From the NCBI GenBank assembly GCA_903927975.1, contig CAIYPC010000647.1, forward strand, positions 1 through 39,613: a stretch of DNA of 39,613 bases, written 5' to 3'. This document shows, piece after piece, positions 1 through 9,392 of the stretch. Source of the DNA: an uncultured Bacteroidota bacterium (GTDB taxonomy: Bacteria > Bacteroidota > Bacteroidia > Chitinophagales > Chitinophagaceae). Every line of letters starts with the position of its first letter. The first letter of the stretch is position 1. A model generated the notes under the pieces. That model was not told the origin of the DNA. It saw nothing but the letters and a program-made list of their open reading frames with translations, and ran no database searches. Both the position numbers and the translations under genes were made by a program.

Positions 1-980
1 AGTGTTTTGTGTATATGCTTTAGTGATTTGATCGCGATCCCTTTTTAGTAATGTCAATTTTAATTTTTCGGTAATAGCTAATGCAATATCATCCTGAATG
101 GCAAATATGTCGTCTATCTCCCTATCATATCTTTCTGACCATAAGTGATATCCATCTTCCACATTAATCAACTGTGCTGTTATGCGAAGACGGTTGCCTT
201 GCTTACGAACACTACCTTCCAACACAGTGCGTACTTTTAGTTTTTCCCCAATCTCACGCAGGTCTGTATTTTTCCCTTTGAATTGAAAAGAAGAAGTGCG
301 ACCGGCTACTTTCAAATCTTTTAAATGAGCCAAAGAATTAATGATTTCTTCTGCCATTCCATCACTGAAATATTCCTGTTCACTATCATTGCTCATATTT
401 ACAAATGGCAAAACCGCAATAGATTTAAGATCTTTTTGTTCTTTAAATTTTCCGGTCACAAGATCACGGTTCATAGAAGGAAAGCCTTCGTTTGCAATTG
501 CAAATATTTCCATGGGCTCAACCACATTTTTAAACTCATAGCTTCCCAAAGAAACGACCTGAAATATTGGCTTGTTTTGGATTTGTTTTTTTACAGATTC
601 AGATAGCAGTAGGCTCCGGGAACACCCATGCTTTCAATGCGGGAAGCAATATTAACGCAGTCACCATAAATATTGCCTTCATTAATAAAAATATCTCCAA
701 GATGGATGCCGATGCGAGCAGGTATGCGTGGCTCTTTCCGAAAATTTTCCTGCAAAACCTTTGCGCAGTTTACTGCGTCTGACGAGTTGCTAAAAATCAT
801 AAGGCAACCATCACCGTAATACTGGATAATCTCACCCTGAAACTCATGAACGGTTGACTTCAATTCCTCTTTGAAACGATCTATTATTTGTAAAGCAAGT
901 GGCTCGTCCTGCTGCATTATAAAAGTGTAGCCGACAATATCAATGAAAATGATAACAGCTAGTTGGCGTGATTGCGGCAT
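1..980 (-). pseudogene. Class III adenylate/guanylate cyclase with TolB-like domain, frameshifted and truncated by the window edge
   Basis: Starts at ATG 978-980. The first 120 or so residues are a class III nucleotide cyclase catalytic domain with both metal-binding aspartates visible (FIDIVGYT and YYGDGCLMIF) and the GDCVNIASRIES block. The frame then stops at 591. Reading the minus strand one base over from about position 603 down to 1 gives an uninterrupted continuation: SESVKKQI, then LKSIAVLPFVNMS, EYFSDGMAEEIIN, LEGSVRKQGNRLRITAQL and ERYDREIDDIFAIQDDI, which is the TolB-like/FlgO-type domain usually fused to such cyclases. Inserting one C (plus strand) between 611 and 612 restores an A-V-L-L-S-E-S junction. 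The usual C-terminal TPR part would lie outside the window. The gene is either a real frameshift pseudogene or carries a sequencing or assembly error. The likely role is making cAMP or cGMP as a signal. Confidence 0.88.
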
Positions 981-1459
981 ATATGTGCTGCTTTGAATGT
1001 GAAATTTACTTCATTTTTTTCATGCAACATACTTGCATCGCTGTTTATCTTCCGCGCAATTTTTTATCAAAAGAAAAACATGCTTGATACCCTAAAAAAA
1101 GTTTTCATAATGAAAGATTAGTTACCAATCATTTGGTATTTTATGATTACTGTCTAAAATTAACCCTATTCAAAGATCATATCTAATTGATACATGCTTT
1201 TGCATTGAAGAAAAAATGCAATTCTTCAGAAATGTGAACTAAAAAAATGACTTTGTTATTGTTTTTTGCAAAAACAACATCATGCATAAATGATAAATGC
1301 AATGTTTTCTAATTCTAAAAAGGTCTACTAATTTTTCTGGGTTAACTGATACTTTCTTTCTAACTAATTCACGAAATGCCTTACCTGCTAAACATATTTC
1401 GTGTAAAAACTTCTTTATCTTTAGTATCATCCATTCTTTCATTGCTAAATGAGATTACG
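981..1459. other. Intergenic region, no gene seen
   Basis: About 480 bases of very AT-rich DNA between the divergently transcribed cyclase and the GH172-type gene. The only open frames are short and of low complexity. A TATCTTTA box at 1416-1423, 36 bases before the ATG at 1460, resembles the Bacteroidota -7 element (TAnnTTTG) imperfectly, and no clear -33 TTG was found at the right distance. The region must hold promoters for both genes. Confidence 0.5.
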
Positions 1460-3022
1460 ATGCTACACAATTTGCTTCGCCATGCATATATTTTATTATT
1501 GCTTCTTGCAGGTTTTACAAATATTTTTTCGCAAGATCTTTCATCACTGTCAAAAATTAATCACGCACATTCTGGTGCTGTCACTTCTGCAGATCCAAAC
1601 CCAAACAGCAATGCTGATAGGATTAAATATATCATTCCTGGCGAAACAAAAGTTTTAGCTGACATCAAGGGTCCAGCTTCTATTAATCATATCTGGTTAA
1701 CATTTAACGAATCTCGCCCCAATTGGCTGGAAGCTGGCGGCTCCGCAGCACCTGATGAAATCATTATTCGTATGTATTGGGATGACAGCAAAGAGCCGGC
1801 AGTGGAAGCGCCTATTGGTGATTTTTTTGCTGCAGGATTTGGACTTCGCAAAGAAATAAAATCAGTGCAAGTGGAAGGTGGTGATGGTTATAATTGTTAT
1901 TGGCCGATGCCCTTTCATCGGCATGCAATTATTACTGTGACGAATGAAAGCACAAAAAACATCCGAAGTTTCTATTATCATATAGATTTTAGCAAAGAAG
2001 AGTTGCCTTCAAATTCCGGATATTTTTGCGCTCAATATCGAAATGAGTTTCCTGAAAAAATCGGGAAAGACTATCTTATTCTTGACGCGGAAGGTGAAGG
2101 ACAATATGTGGGAACAGTGATGTCAGTGCGCTCAAGAAGTCCGTTTTGGTTTGGTGAAGGAGATGCAAAATTTTATGTTGATGGAGATATAAAACCAACC
2201 ATTCAAGGAACCGGCACTGAAGATTATTTTTTGATGGCATGGGGATTGAATGAAGCACAGTTTCCCTATTATGGATGCACTTATATGAGCAGTGATTTTG
2301 AAGATCTCGGTGTTAAATATTGTCTTTATCGCTGGCATGTTGCGGATCCTGTTCATTTCACAAAATCGTTGCGTTTTGAAATTGAGCATAAAGGCTGGAT
2401 CAGTGCAGATGAAACAGAAAGCGGAAAAGTGGAGCCGCATGTGGAACGTGAAGACGATATGGCAACTGTTGCGTTCTGGTACCAAACCAGTCTGCCAAAA
2501 AGATTTACCAAACTTCCAGCACTCGCTGATCGCAAGTTGCCTGATCTTGATGTAGTGATTGAAGCAAAGACAGTTCAACCATCATTGCATCATTCACCTG
2601 GTGTGGTTGAATTGCAAAAAGGCTATGATTGGACAGGCGATGGTCAACTTCTTTTTATGCCAGCTAACGATGAGCCTGTTTTTGAAATGGAATTTGATGT
2701 GAGCAAAGAAGAATATCGCGGATTGATTTTACGTTTTACTTACGCTGATGATTATGGAATCTATAGAGCTTTTCTAGATGGCAAAAATGTTCAGGAGCCG
2801 GAAGATTATATGGCGGGGCAAAAATTGCACGACTTTGATTTCTATTCAAAAGAACAAACAGTAAAAGATATTTATCTCGGAAGTTTTTCATTATCAAAAG
2901 GAAAACACACACTTCGTTTGCAATGCGTGGGTCGCAATCCGTTATCGAAAGGAAATTATCTTGGTTTTGATTCTATTCGTTTCCGTGAAAGATGGAACAA
3001 GAAAAGAAAGCTTCTTATCTGA
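1460..3022 (+). CDS. DUF2961 / glycoside hydrolase family 172 protein, secreted
   Basis: 520 residues from the ATG at 1460. The frame is open further upstream to 1376, but the internal ATG is followed directly by a clean Sec signal peptide (LLLLLAGFTNIFSQ, cleavage near residue 25), so I chose it. The body is a DUF2961 jelly-roll protein: a DPNPNSNADRIKY start, then EAPIGDFFAAGFG and the diagnostic GTGTEDYF at about residues 250-257, whose glutamate is the probable catalytic acid. Characterised members (GH172) act on alpha-fructofuranosyl or D-arabinofuranosyl linkages, so an exo-acting furanosidase of the periplasm or cell surface is the best guess. The substrate of this copy is unknown. It is followed after 190 bases by an S9 peptidase on the same strand. 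Confidence 0.85.
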   Translation: MLHNLLRHAYILLLLLAGFTNIFSQDLSSLSKINHAHSGAVTSADPNPNSNADRIKYIIPGETKVLADIKGPASINHIWLTFNESRPNWLEAGGSAAPDEIIIRMYWDDSKEPAVEAPIGDFFAAGFGLRKEIKSVQVEGGDGYNCYWPMPFHRHAIITVTNESTKNIRSFYYHIDFSKEELPSNSGYFCAQYRNEFPEKIGKDYLILDAEGEGQYVGTVMSVRSRSPFWFGEGDAKFYVDGDIKPTIQGTGTEDYFLMAWGLNEAQFPYYGCTYMSSDFEDLGVKYCLYRWHVADPVHFTKSLRFEIEHKGWISADETESGKVEPHVEREDDMATVAFWYQTSLPKRFTKLPALADRKLPDLDVVIEAKTVQPSLHHSPGVVELQKGYDWTGDGQLLFMPANDEPVFEMEFDVSKEEYRGLILRFTYADDYGIYRAFLDGKNVQEPEDYMAGQKLHDFDFYSKEQTVKDIYLGSFSLSKGKHTLRLQCVGRNPLSKGNYLGFDSIRFRERWNKKRKLLI

Positions 3023-3212
3023 GAAATAAATTGACAACGTTTATATCAACCGAAATTTTCGCTATTCACGAACAATCTCCGTATTTATTTAATGCCTAAA
3101 CCTGAATTCAATAATTTTAATAATAACATTTTTTTGTACAGAAAATCAACATTACTACAAACGATTAAATCTAACATTGCAAAAAATCTCCATCATAAAT
3201 CGTAATCATTTT

Positions 3213-5429
3213 ATGACAAAATTTATTTTAGCATTTGCTTTTATCATTTCCAATATCATTTCTTATTCGCAGCCTTTAAATAATAACAAGCTCGAACGGA
3301 TTATTAATAGAGCGCCCATTCCAGAAGGAGGCATTGATATTTACCATTTGAAATGGTTGCCAAATTCGCATAATTTTTGGGTGAGTGAATCGCACGGGAT
3401 TTATGTGTATGACGCAGCTAATCCCTCTCAAAAAAAATTAGTGCTGAGTGCTGAGCAAATCAATGCTGCTGGTCTTGAAACACAAATAGAAAACATTATA
3501 TGGACTGATGATAGAAGCAAAATTCTTATCTACACAAATTCTTCAAGAGTTTGGAGAGTAAATTCAAAAGGCGATTATTGGTATTTTGATTTAGCAACTG
3601 GCAAAGGCAAACAGATTGGCAAAAAACTTATGTCTTCTTCATTGCAGTTTGCAAAATTTTCTGCTGACAATAAAAAAGTTGCTTATGTAAGCAAACACAA
3701 TTTATATGTTGAAGATATTAGTGCGGGCATTATTTCACAGTTGACAAACGATGGTAATGACAAAATTATCAACGGCACTTTCGATTGGGCTTATGAAGAA
3801 GAATTGAGCATAAGAGATGGTTTTAGCTGGAGCCCTGATGGCAGTAGTATTGCATTTTGGCATACCAATGCAAGCACTATCAAAAAATATTTGATGATCG
3901 ATAACACAGATTCTTTGTATCCTTTCACAAAGCCGGTGGAATATCCTGTTGCTGGTGAGAAACCTTCTTCAGTGAAAATTGGAGTCGTGAATATTTCGTC
4001 CAAAAAAATAAACTGGATGCAGATACCGGGAGATCCCGAAAACAATTATATACCCCGAATGGATTGGGCTGGCAAAAATGAATTGATGGCTTTACAGCTT
4101 AATCGTTTGCAAAATCAGGCACAGTTTTATTTATGCAATATTGAAACAGGAAAGGCAAAAGTAATTTATACAGAAAAACAAGAAACAGGTTGGATTGAGC
4201 CGTTCAACATGCTGGATTGGGATGCTCCGTGGTGGATATGGCTCAACAATAAAAAATATTTTTTAAGAACAGAAGAAAAAGATGGTTGGGTGCGCATTTA
4301 TAAAATTTCGCATGATGGCAAAGACGTACAATTGCTTACCAAGGGAAATTTTGACGCCAACCTTTTAAGTTATGATAATGAAACAGGCGATGTATATTTT
4401 GAAGCGACCCCTTATGATGCAACACAACGTTACTTGTATAAAGTAAACATCAATAATACAGATACTGTGAGGGTTACGCCTGCTATATTTGAGGGCACTA
4501 ACACATACAGCTTTTCTACTGATGCGAAATATGCATTGCACATTAATTCAAATATCAATCGTGAATATAATTTGAGATTGGTTTTTTTGCCTGAGCACAA
4601 AAAAATCTATCCTACTTCTGAAGATGTTTTTACAAAACCAGATCTTGGTTTCAAGTTGGAGAAATTTAAAGTGAAAACAATCGACGGCGTTGAAATGGAT
4701 GGCATCATGGCAAAGCCGAATGATTTTGATGCATCGAAAATATACCCGGTTTTCTTTTTTGTTTATGGTGAGCCCGCTTCTGCTGTTGCAACTGATGAGC
4801 CTAATTTCAATGATCTGATTGCCGATCTTATCCCTCGTGGTTATATAGGTATTGCAATGGACAATCGCGGCACACCAGTAATGAAAGGAACACAATGGAG
4901 AATGTCCATCTACAAAAAAATTGGTATCATCAACAGCCGTGATCAGGCAATGGCAGCAAAAGAAATTTTGAAATGGAATTTTATTGACAATACCCGTGTT
5001 GCGGTACATGGCTGGAGCGGTGGCGGCGCAATGACATTGAACCTCTTGTTCAGATATCCTGATGTTTATAAAACCGGAGTTGCTGTTTCAGCAGTTACTG
5101 ATCAACATTTTTATGATAATATATATACTGAACGCTATATGGGATTACCGCAAGATGATCCAGAAGCATACAAACAATGTTCGCCAGTAACATTTGCAAA
5201 AAATTTGCAAGGAAATTTATTATACATGCATGGAACAGGAGATGATAATGTTCATTATAAAAATGCCGAGGTTCTTATTAATGAATTGGTGAGACAACAG
5301 AAAATGTTTCAGGTAATGATCTATCCAAACCGAACGCATGGGATTAGCGAGGGCAGCGGAACACGCGAACATCTTGCTGCTACTTTCAGAAAATATATTG
5401 AAGAGCATTGTCCGCCGGGAGCGAAGTAA
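3213..5429 (+). CDS. S9B family dipeptidyl peptidase IV-like serine peptidase
   Basis: 738 residues from the ATG at 3213, chosen because a Sec signal peptide (TKFILAFAFIISNIISYSQ) starts there. The frame extends 12 codons upstream without signal character. The N-terminal half is the beta-propeller with the DWAYEEE motif (residues 191-197) that holds the substrate N-terminus in DPP IV. The C-terminal half is the alpha/beta hydrolase with the triad Ser602 (HGWSGGG), Asp677 (GTGDDNVH) and His709 (NRTHGIS). DPP IV usually has GWSYGG, so the Gly after Ser is a small variation. It should remove N-terminal dipeptides (often X-Pro) from peptides in the periplasm. It ends 20 bases before a strong hairpin terminator. 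Confidence 0.93.
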   Translation: MTKFILAFAFIISNIISYSQPLNNNKLERIINRAPIPEGGIDIYHLKWLPNSHNFWVSESHGIYVYDAANPSQKKLVLSAEQINAAGLETQIENIIWTDDRSKILIYTNSSRVWRVNSKGDYWYFDLATGKGKQIGKKLMSSSLQFAKFSADNKKVAYVSKHNLYVEDISAGIISQLTNDGNDKIINGTFDWAYEEELSIRDGFSWSPDGSSIAFWHTNASTIKKYLMIDNTDSLYPFTKPVEYPVAGEKPSSVKIGVVNISSKKINWMQIPGDPENNYIPRMDWAGKNELMALQLNRLQNQAQFYLCNIETGKAKVIYTEKQETGWIEPFNMLDWDAPWWIWLNNKKYFLRTEEKDGWVRIYKISHDGKDVQLLTKGNFDANLLSYDNETGDVYFEATPYDATQRYLYKVNINNTDTVRVTPAIFEGTNTYSFSTDAKYALHINSNINREYNLRLVFLPEHKKIYPTSEDVFTKPDLGFKLEKFKVKTIDGVEMDGIMAKPNDFDASKIYPVFFFVYGEPASAVATDEPNFNDLIADLIPRGYIGIAMDNRGTPVMKGTQWRMSIYKKIGIINSRDQAMAAKEILKWNFIDNTRVAVHGWSGGGAMTLNLLFRYPDVYKTGVAVSAVTDQHFYDNIYTERYMGLPQDDPEAYKQCSPVTFAKNLQGNLLYMHGTGDDNVHYKNAEVLINELVRQQKMFQVMIYPNRTHGISEGSGTREHLAATFRKYIEEHCPPGAK

Positions 5430-5449
5430 AATCTCACAAAAAAAATAAT

Positions 5450-5479
5450 AAAAATGCAACCGATTTTGGTTGCATTTTT
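5450..5479. terminator. Bidirectional intrinsic terminator between convergent genes
   Basis: Perfect 12-bp stem: AAAAATGCAACC at 5450-5461 and GGTTGCATTTTT at 5468-5479, with a 6-base loop (GATTTT). The A-run on one side and T-run on the other mean it ends in a U-tract whichever strand is transcribed. It sits between the S9 peptidase (+, ends 5429) and the TIM-barrel gene (-, ends 5511), so it can serve both. Confidence 0.88.
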
Positions 5480-5510
5480 ATTTAAAACTTATTTATTTTT
5501 TTTCCGGCAA

Positions 5511-6371
5511 TTATTGTTTAAGGCTTTTTAAATATTTAATGCTTTGCGGCACTTGCTCGTTCACATAGTTGCTTTCATCTTCAATAAAATAATGCGCGAT
5601 ACCGATTTTTTTTGCCTCTTTCAATATATTAGGAATATCAACTTGCCCTGTGCCAAGCGGCACATCGTTTTCGGGACCAGTCAATCCGGTAAGATCTTTT
5701 TTTGTGTCCTTCTTCATATCTTTCAAATGCATCAGCTTCCAACGATTGCCATATTTTTTTAATAGTGAAACTGGATCCCCGCCGCCAAATTGCATCCAAA
5801 AAATATCCATTTCAAAAGACACATATTCAGGATTTGTATTCTTGAAAATGTAATCCAGCAACGTTCCATTTTCATAAGGCTGAAATTCATAGCCATGGGC
5901 ATGGTAACAAAAAATTAGCCCCTGTTCTTTCAGATATTTTCCTGCCGTGTTAAAATCATCTACTGCTTTTTTTGCATTCTCAAAAGTAAGAACGCCGTTG
6001 TCATGTGGTATCCATGCGCACATCACATATTTAGATCCATAAATTTTTGCACGATATGCAACTGAATCAGTGGATTTTACCAACTGATCGTAACCTACTC
6101 CGATTGATGGAATGCTAATGCCTCTATCATCGCATAACTTTTTAAATTCCTCGGGAGGCATACGTCCGCCGCCACCTTCCATTTCAGTAAATCCCATCAT
6201 CTTGATTGTGTCCAATGTTTTTGCAACATCAATCGGAAAACTTTTGCGAAACGTAAATGCCTGCACACCCAAAGCTGCAGTGTATAATGGCTTATCGTTT
6301 TGAGCAACGACAATTTTATTATCTGTAAGTATTGCTGCAATCAATAAAATAAATACAATGTATTTTTTCAT
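5511..6371 (-). CDS. Secreted sugar phosphate isomerase/epimerase family protein (AP_endonuc_2 TIM barrel)
   Basis: 286 residues with a Sec signal peptide (YIVFILLIAAILTDNKIVVAQ). The remainder is a xylose-isomerase-like TIM barrel. Likely metal ligands are in TEMEGGGG, FEMDIFW, LMHLKD and FIEDES, with HAHGYEF between them. It is the third gene of an operon, 40 bases after the GMC dehydrogenase. Proteins of this family are lyases, hydratases or epimerases on 3-keto sugars in pathways such as levoglucosan or C-glycoside breakdown. Working next to a sugar C3-type dehydrogenase in the periplasm fits that role, but this is inference. A simple aldose-ketose isomerase or epimerase is the alternative. 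Confidence 0.85.
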   Translation of the reverse strand: MKKYIVFILLIAAILTDNKIVVAQNDKPLYTAALGVQAFTFRKSFPIDVAKTLDTIKMMGFTEMEGGGGRMPPEEFKKLCDDRGISIPSIGVGYDQLVKSTDSVAYRAKIYGSKYVMCAWIPHDNGVLTFENAKKAVDDFNTAGKYLKEQGLIFCYHAHGYEFQPYENGTLLDYIFKNTNPEYVSFEMDIFWMQFGGGDPVSLLKKYGNRWKLMHLKDMKKDTKKDLTGLTGPENDVPLGTGQVDIPNILKEAKKIGIAHYFIEDESNYVNEQVPQSIKYLKSLKQ

Positions 6372-6411
6372 TTAATTTTTTTTAAGATTAATAATTGTGT
6401 TTGCCATTCAT

Positions 6412-8115
6412 TTAAATATTTCCTTTTTTCAATTCTTCCACTGCATGATCAACAGCACGTGCAGTGAGCGCCATATATGTCAAAGTGGGATTTTGTGTTC
6501 CGGTAGAAGTCATGCATGCTCCATCAGTCACAAAAACATTTTTGCAAAGATGAAGCTGGTTCCATTTATTGAGCAATGATGTTTTTGGATCAATGCCCAT
6601 GCGCACACCACCCATTTCATGTATGTCAGAGCCAGGTGGCGATTTTGTGTCATCTGCTTTTATATTAACAAATCCGGCTTTCGTGAACATTTCTTTTGTT
6701 TGCTCAACATAATCTTCCACCATTTTATCATCGTTATCGCTCCACTCACATGATATGACCAATTGTGGTATGCCATATTTATCTTTCAGATCATTATGCA
6801 ATCGAACATGATTTTTTTCCAGCGGCACCGACTCTCCCATCATCCAACTACTAACATACCAGTTACCCAATATTGGGTGCAATAGGTTTTCTCTGAGCTG
6901 ATCGCCAATCATATTTGTATCTGACCCAAAGCCACGCCCACCGCCAATTCCAATCGCATAGCCACGAAGAAAATTCATATCCTGCTTTAATAAATTCCTG
7001 AACCTTGGTATATAACTGTTGCTCGGATTTCGACCATCTGTTTTTTGATCTTTAAAACCATCGTATTCCGCGCTACCCTTTCCACGGTAATTATGCCAAG
7101 AAATAAATTTTCCCAATAAGCCATTATCATTACCAAGACCATTTGGAAATCGCGATGATGTAGAGTTCAATAAAATGGCATTGCTGTTCAATGCAGATGC
7201 ATTCACAAAAATCACAGGCGCATAATATTCAATCATTTCTTTTGTGCTTGCATCAATAATTTTTACGCCAGTTGCTTTCCCTTTTTTATCATCATAAATA
7301 ATTGAGTGAACAATTGAATGCGGACGAATGGAGAGCTTGCCCGTTTTTAAAGCCCAAGGCAAAGTAGATGCGTTGCTGCTGAAATAACCACCGAACACGC
7401 AACCCCTGTTGCACATGTTTTGGTTCTGGCATTTCGTTCTTCCTTGTTGTTCGTGAATCGGCTGTGGGTTAGTAAGATGAGCGCAACGTGCTTGTATTAA
7501 ATGGCGATCCTTGAAATTTTTTTTCAGGCTTTCTTTGAAATATTGTTCAATGCAACTCATCTCAAAACCGGGCATCACTTCACTATCCGGCAGTTCAGGC
7601 AAGCCGTCTTTATTTCCTGCAATGCCCGCAAATTTTTCAACATAGCTATACCATTGTTCCATGTCTTTGTAGCGAATGGGCCAATCAACAGCAAAGCCAT
7701 CACGAGCCGGTCCCTCAAAATCAAAATCGCTCCATCGCTGCGTTTGTCTTGCCCACATTAATGATTTTCCACCCATGTGATAGCCACGCACCCAGCGAAA
7801 AGGTTTTTCCTGAACAAAAGGTTGCTCATCATCTTTCAATGCAAAAGGCAATGTCTCCTCTCGCAAATATTTCATCCCCTGATAATTCTTTTTTATATCA
7901 AGAGGCACGATGCCTCTATGCTCAAATTCCCATGGTGCTTTGGAAGCAGTTGGATAATCTTTTACATGTTGCAATTCACGGCCACGTTCGAGCACCAATG
8001 TTTTAATTCCATTATCACATAATTCTTTTGCGGCCCAGCCGCCGCTGGCGCCAGAACCTATCACGATAGCTTCGTATGTTCTTTTTTTTGCGCTGTCTGT
8101 TGAATCGTCAGGCAT
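6412..8115 (-). CDS. GMC family FAD/Fe-S sugar dehydrogenase, catalytic subunit
   Basis: 567 residues, no signal peptide of its own. The N-terminus has the FAD-binding GSGASG (residues 20-25), and the C-terminus has the GMC_oxred_C active site with His499 (SDIHEMGG) and Asn542 (TQNPTLT). Cys229, Cys235 and Cys239 are spaced C-x5-C-x3-C, the spacing of the cysteines that hold the 3Fe-4S cluster of bacterial FAD-dependent glucose dehydrogenase alpha subunit. It should oxidise a sugar or glycoside hydroxyl, and members with this architecture in Bacteroidota include glucoside 3-dehydrogenases. The start lies 4 bases after the small Tat subunit, on which it probably hitch-hikes through the Tat pore. 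Electrons must pass to a cytochrome that this operon does not encode. Confidence 0.9.
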   Translation of the reverse strand: MPDDSTDSAKKRTYEAIVIGSGASGGWAAKELCDNGIKTLVLERGRELQHVKDYPTASKAPWEFEHRGIVPLDIKKNYQGMKYLREETLPFALKDDEQPFVQEKPFRWVRGYHMGGKSLMWARQTQRWSDFDFEGPARDGFAVDWPIRYKDMEQWYSYVEKFAGIAGNKDGLPELPDSEVMPGFEMSCIEQYFKESLKKNFKDRHLIQARCAHLTNPQPIHEQQGRTKCQNQNMCNRGCVFGGYFSSNASTLPWALKTGKLSIRPHSIVHSIIYDDKKGKATGVKIIDASTKEMIEYYAPVIFVNASALNSNAILLNSTSSRFPNGLGNDNGLLGKFISWHNYRGKGSAEYDGFKDQKTDGRNPSNSYIPRFRNLLKQDMNFLRGYAIGIGGGRGFGSDTNMIGDQLRENLLHPILGNWYVSSWMMGESVPLEKNHVRLHNDLKDKYGIPQLVISCEWSDNDDKMVEDYVEQTKEMFTKAGFVNIKADDTKSPPGSDIHEMGGVRMGIDPKTSLLNKWNQLHLCKNVFVTDGACMTSTGTQNPTLTYMALTARAVDHAVEELKKGNI

Positions 8116-8119
8116 AAGC

Positions 8120-8641
8120 TCAAGCTTTTACTGATATGCATCCATAATAATGACCGGGTGCAACTTTATAATTAAGATATGCTTCCATTACTTTTTGCGA
8201 TGTATTGAATCCATGGATCGTTTCAGATTTCATCAAATCAAAAAAATCTTTTTCATCTTTATTTTGTGAAGCTGAAAATTTCAACAACATCATTTGCCGT
8301 TGTTTCTGATCACAACCAGCAAATGATTTTCCATAATTTGTTTTCGATAATTTTTCTAATAACTGCATTTGCTTTTTCACATTATCCTGCATAGGTTTTT
8401 CATAACAATCATCAATTAGCTTCTGTAAAAATTTATCAACGCCTACTGACAATGCGCCAATATTATTACCTGTAGGAATAATAGTATCAGTGATTGCGGC
8501 GAGGGTATTTTGTTCATCAGGAGAAAAAGAAGAAGAATGAATGTTTTTGTCATGAACACCACAACCTTCCATCCAGAAAGGAAGTGTGATCAAACCACCA
8601 GTTCCTATCAAAAGGCTTCTAACAGCGTTGCGTCTGTTCAT
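8120..8641 (-). CDS. Gluconate 2-dehydrogenase subunit 3 family protein, Tat-exported small subunit of the sugar dehydrogenase
   Basis: 173 residues. The N-terminus is a twin-arginine signal (NRRNAVRSLLIGTGGLI) ending in a cysteine (EGCGVHD), so the mature protein may be a lipoprotein. The rest matches the subunit 3 family: LAAITDTIIPTGNNIGALSVGVDKFL at the start and KVAPGHYYGC near the end. In FAD-dependent sugar dehydrogenases this subunit is needed for export and stability of the GMC partner. It is the first gene of the three-gene operon 8641-5511, with only 4 bases before the GMC gene, which points to translational coupling. Confidence 0.88.
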   Translation of the reverse strand: MNRRNAVRSLLIGTGGLITLPFWMEGCGVHDKNIHSSSFSPDEQNTLAAITDTIIPTGNNIGALSVGVDKFLQKLIDDCYEKPMQDNVKKQMQLLEKLSKTNYGKSFAGCDQKQRQMMLLKFSASQNKDEKDFFDLMKSETIHGFNTSQKVMEAYLNYKVAPGHYYGCISVKA

Positions 8642-8820
8642 GTTTTAACCAATGTTGAAAAGAAAAATAATCAAAGCCAAACATGAAATATTATTCACAG
8701 TTGGTTATACAATTTATGAAGAAAAATTATCCAGCTTTAATACTTTCTTATCCATCAATATGAATTTTTAATTGATAGGACAACACTTTAACTTTATATT
8801 CATCCCACAAAATTTACTAT

Positions 8821-9258
8821 ATGCACAAAACGATTGCTTCATTATTATTAAGCTCTATGTTGATGGGTTCATCTTTATTTGCACAAACAAATGATGAAAA
8901 AGAAATTGCCGATCGCGTTGAAAGTCTCCGCAAAGCAATGATAGCCGCGGATAAAACTAGTCTTTCAGAATTGACATCGGAAGATCTTACTTATGGGCAT
9001 TCAATCGGGCTGATTGAAAACAAAGCCGCTTTCATTGACAATCTCGTTACGGGAAAATCGGTTTTCAAAACAATTGCCTTATCAGATCAAACAATAAAGA
9101 TCACTGGAGATGTTGCGACTGTAAGGCATCACTTCGTAGCAGAAACTAATAACGGTAATGTGCCGGGCAAAGCCGATCTTCTTGTTTTGCTTGTGTGGCA
9201 AAAACAAAATGGCAAATGGAAATTGCTGGCGCGACAAGCTGTTAAAAGCCCGAGCTAA
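8821..9258 (+). CDS. Secreted NTF2-like (SnoaL/DUF4440-type) protein
   Basis: 145 residues with a Sec signal peptide (IASLLLSSMLMGSSLFAQ). The mature part of about 125 residues has the cone-shaped NTF2 fold pattern: helix with EIADRVESLRKAMIAAD, then LTYGHSIGLIENKAAFIDNL, and the C-terminal strand pair LLVLLVWQKQNGKWKLLARQ. The family covers ketosteroid isomerase-like enzymes, dehydratases and non-enzymatic binding proteins, so no reaction can be named. It is transcribed divergently from the dehydrogenase operon across a 179-base gap. Confidence 0.8.
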   Translation: MHKTIASLLLSSMLMGSSLFAQTNDEKEIADRVESLRKAMIAADKTSLSELTSEDLTYGHSIGLIENKAAFIDNLVTGKSVFKTIALSDQTIKITGDVATVRHHFVAETNNGNVPGKADLLVLLVWQKQNGKWKLLARQAVKSPS

Positions 9259-9360
9259 TTAAATCCATTATCAAGATCCATAAACCATCATGGTTAACGT
9301 GAATGGATATCCGAATTCCATAAAATAATCATGAAATAGAAAATTGATTTCAGCAACCCT

Positions 9361-9368
9361 TATATTTG
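9361..9368 (+). promoter_or_regulatory. Candidate -7 promoter element of the GH106 gene
   Basis: TATATTTG is a perfect match to the Bacteroidota -7 consensus TAnnTTTG and lies 24 bases before the ATG at 9393. The nearest upstream TTG (9344-9346) is only 14 bases away, shorter than the usual 17-23, so the -33 element is not convincing. Such octamers also arise by chance in AT-rich DNA. Confidence 0.35.
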
Positions 9369-9392
9369 TTTTCAACCTAATACCAAACTTAC

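Noticed and set aside
1239..1442. 67-codon open frame on the minus strand before the GH172-type gene
   Set aside because: Low-complexity Lys/Leu/Phe-rich translation of an AT-rich promoter region, without signal or domain.
9275..9311. Imperfect nested inverted repeat after the NTF2-like gene (AACC-ATCAT-GGTT inside ATCCAT/ATGGAT)
   Set aside because: Short stems, a large internal loop and no T-run; not enough to call a terminator or operator.
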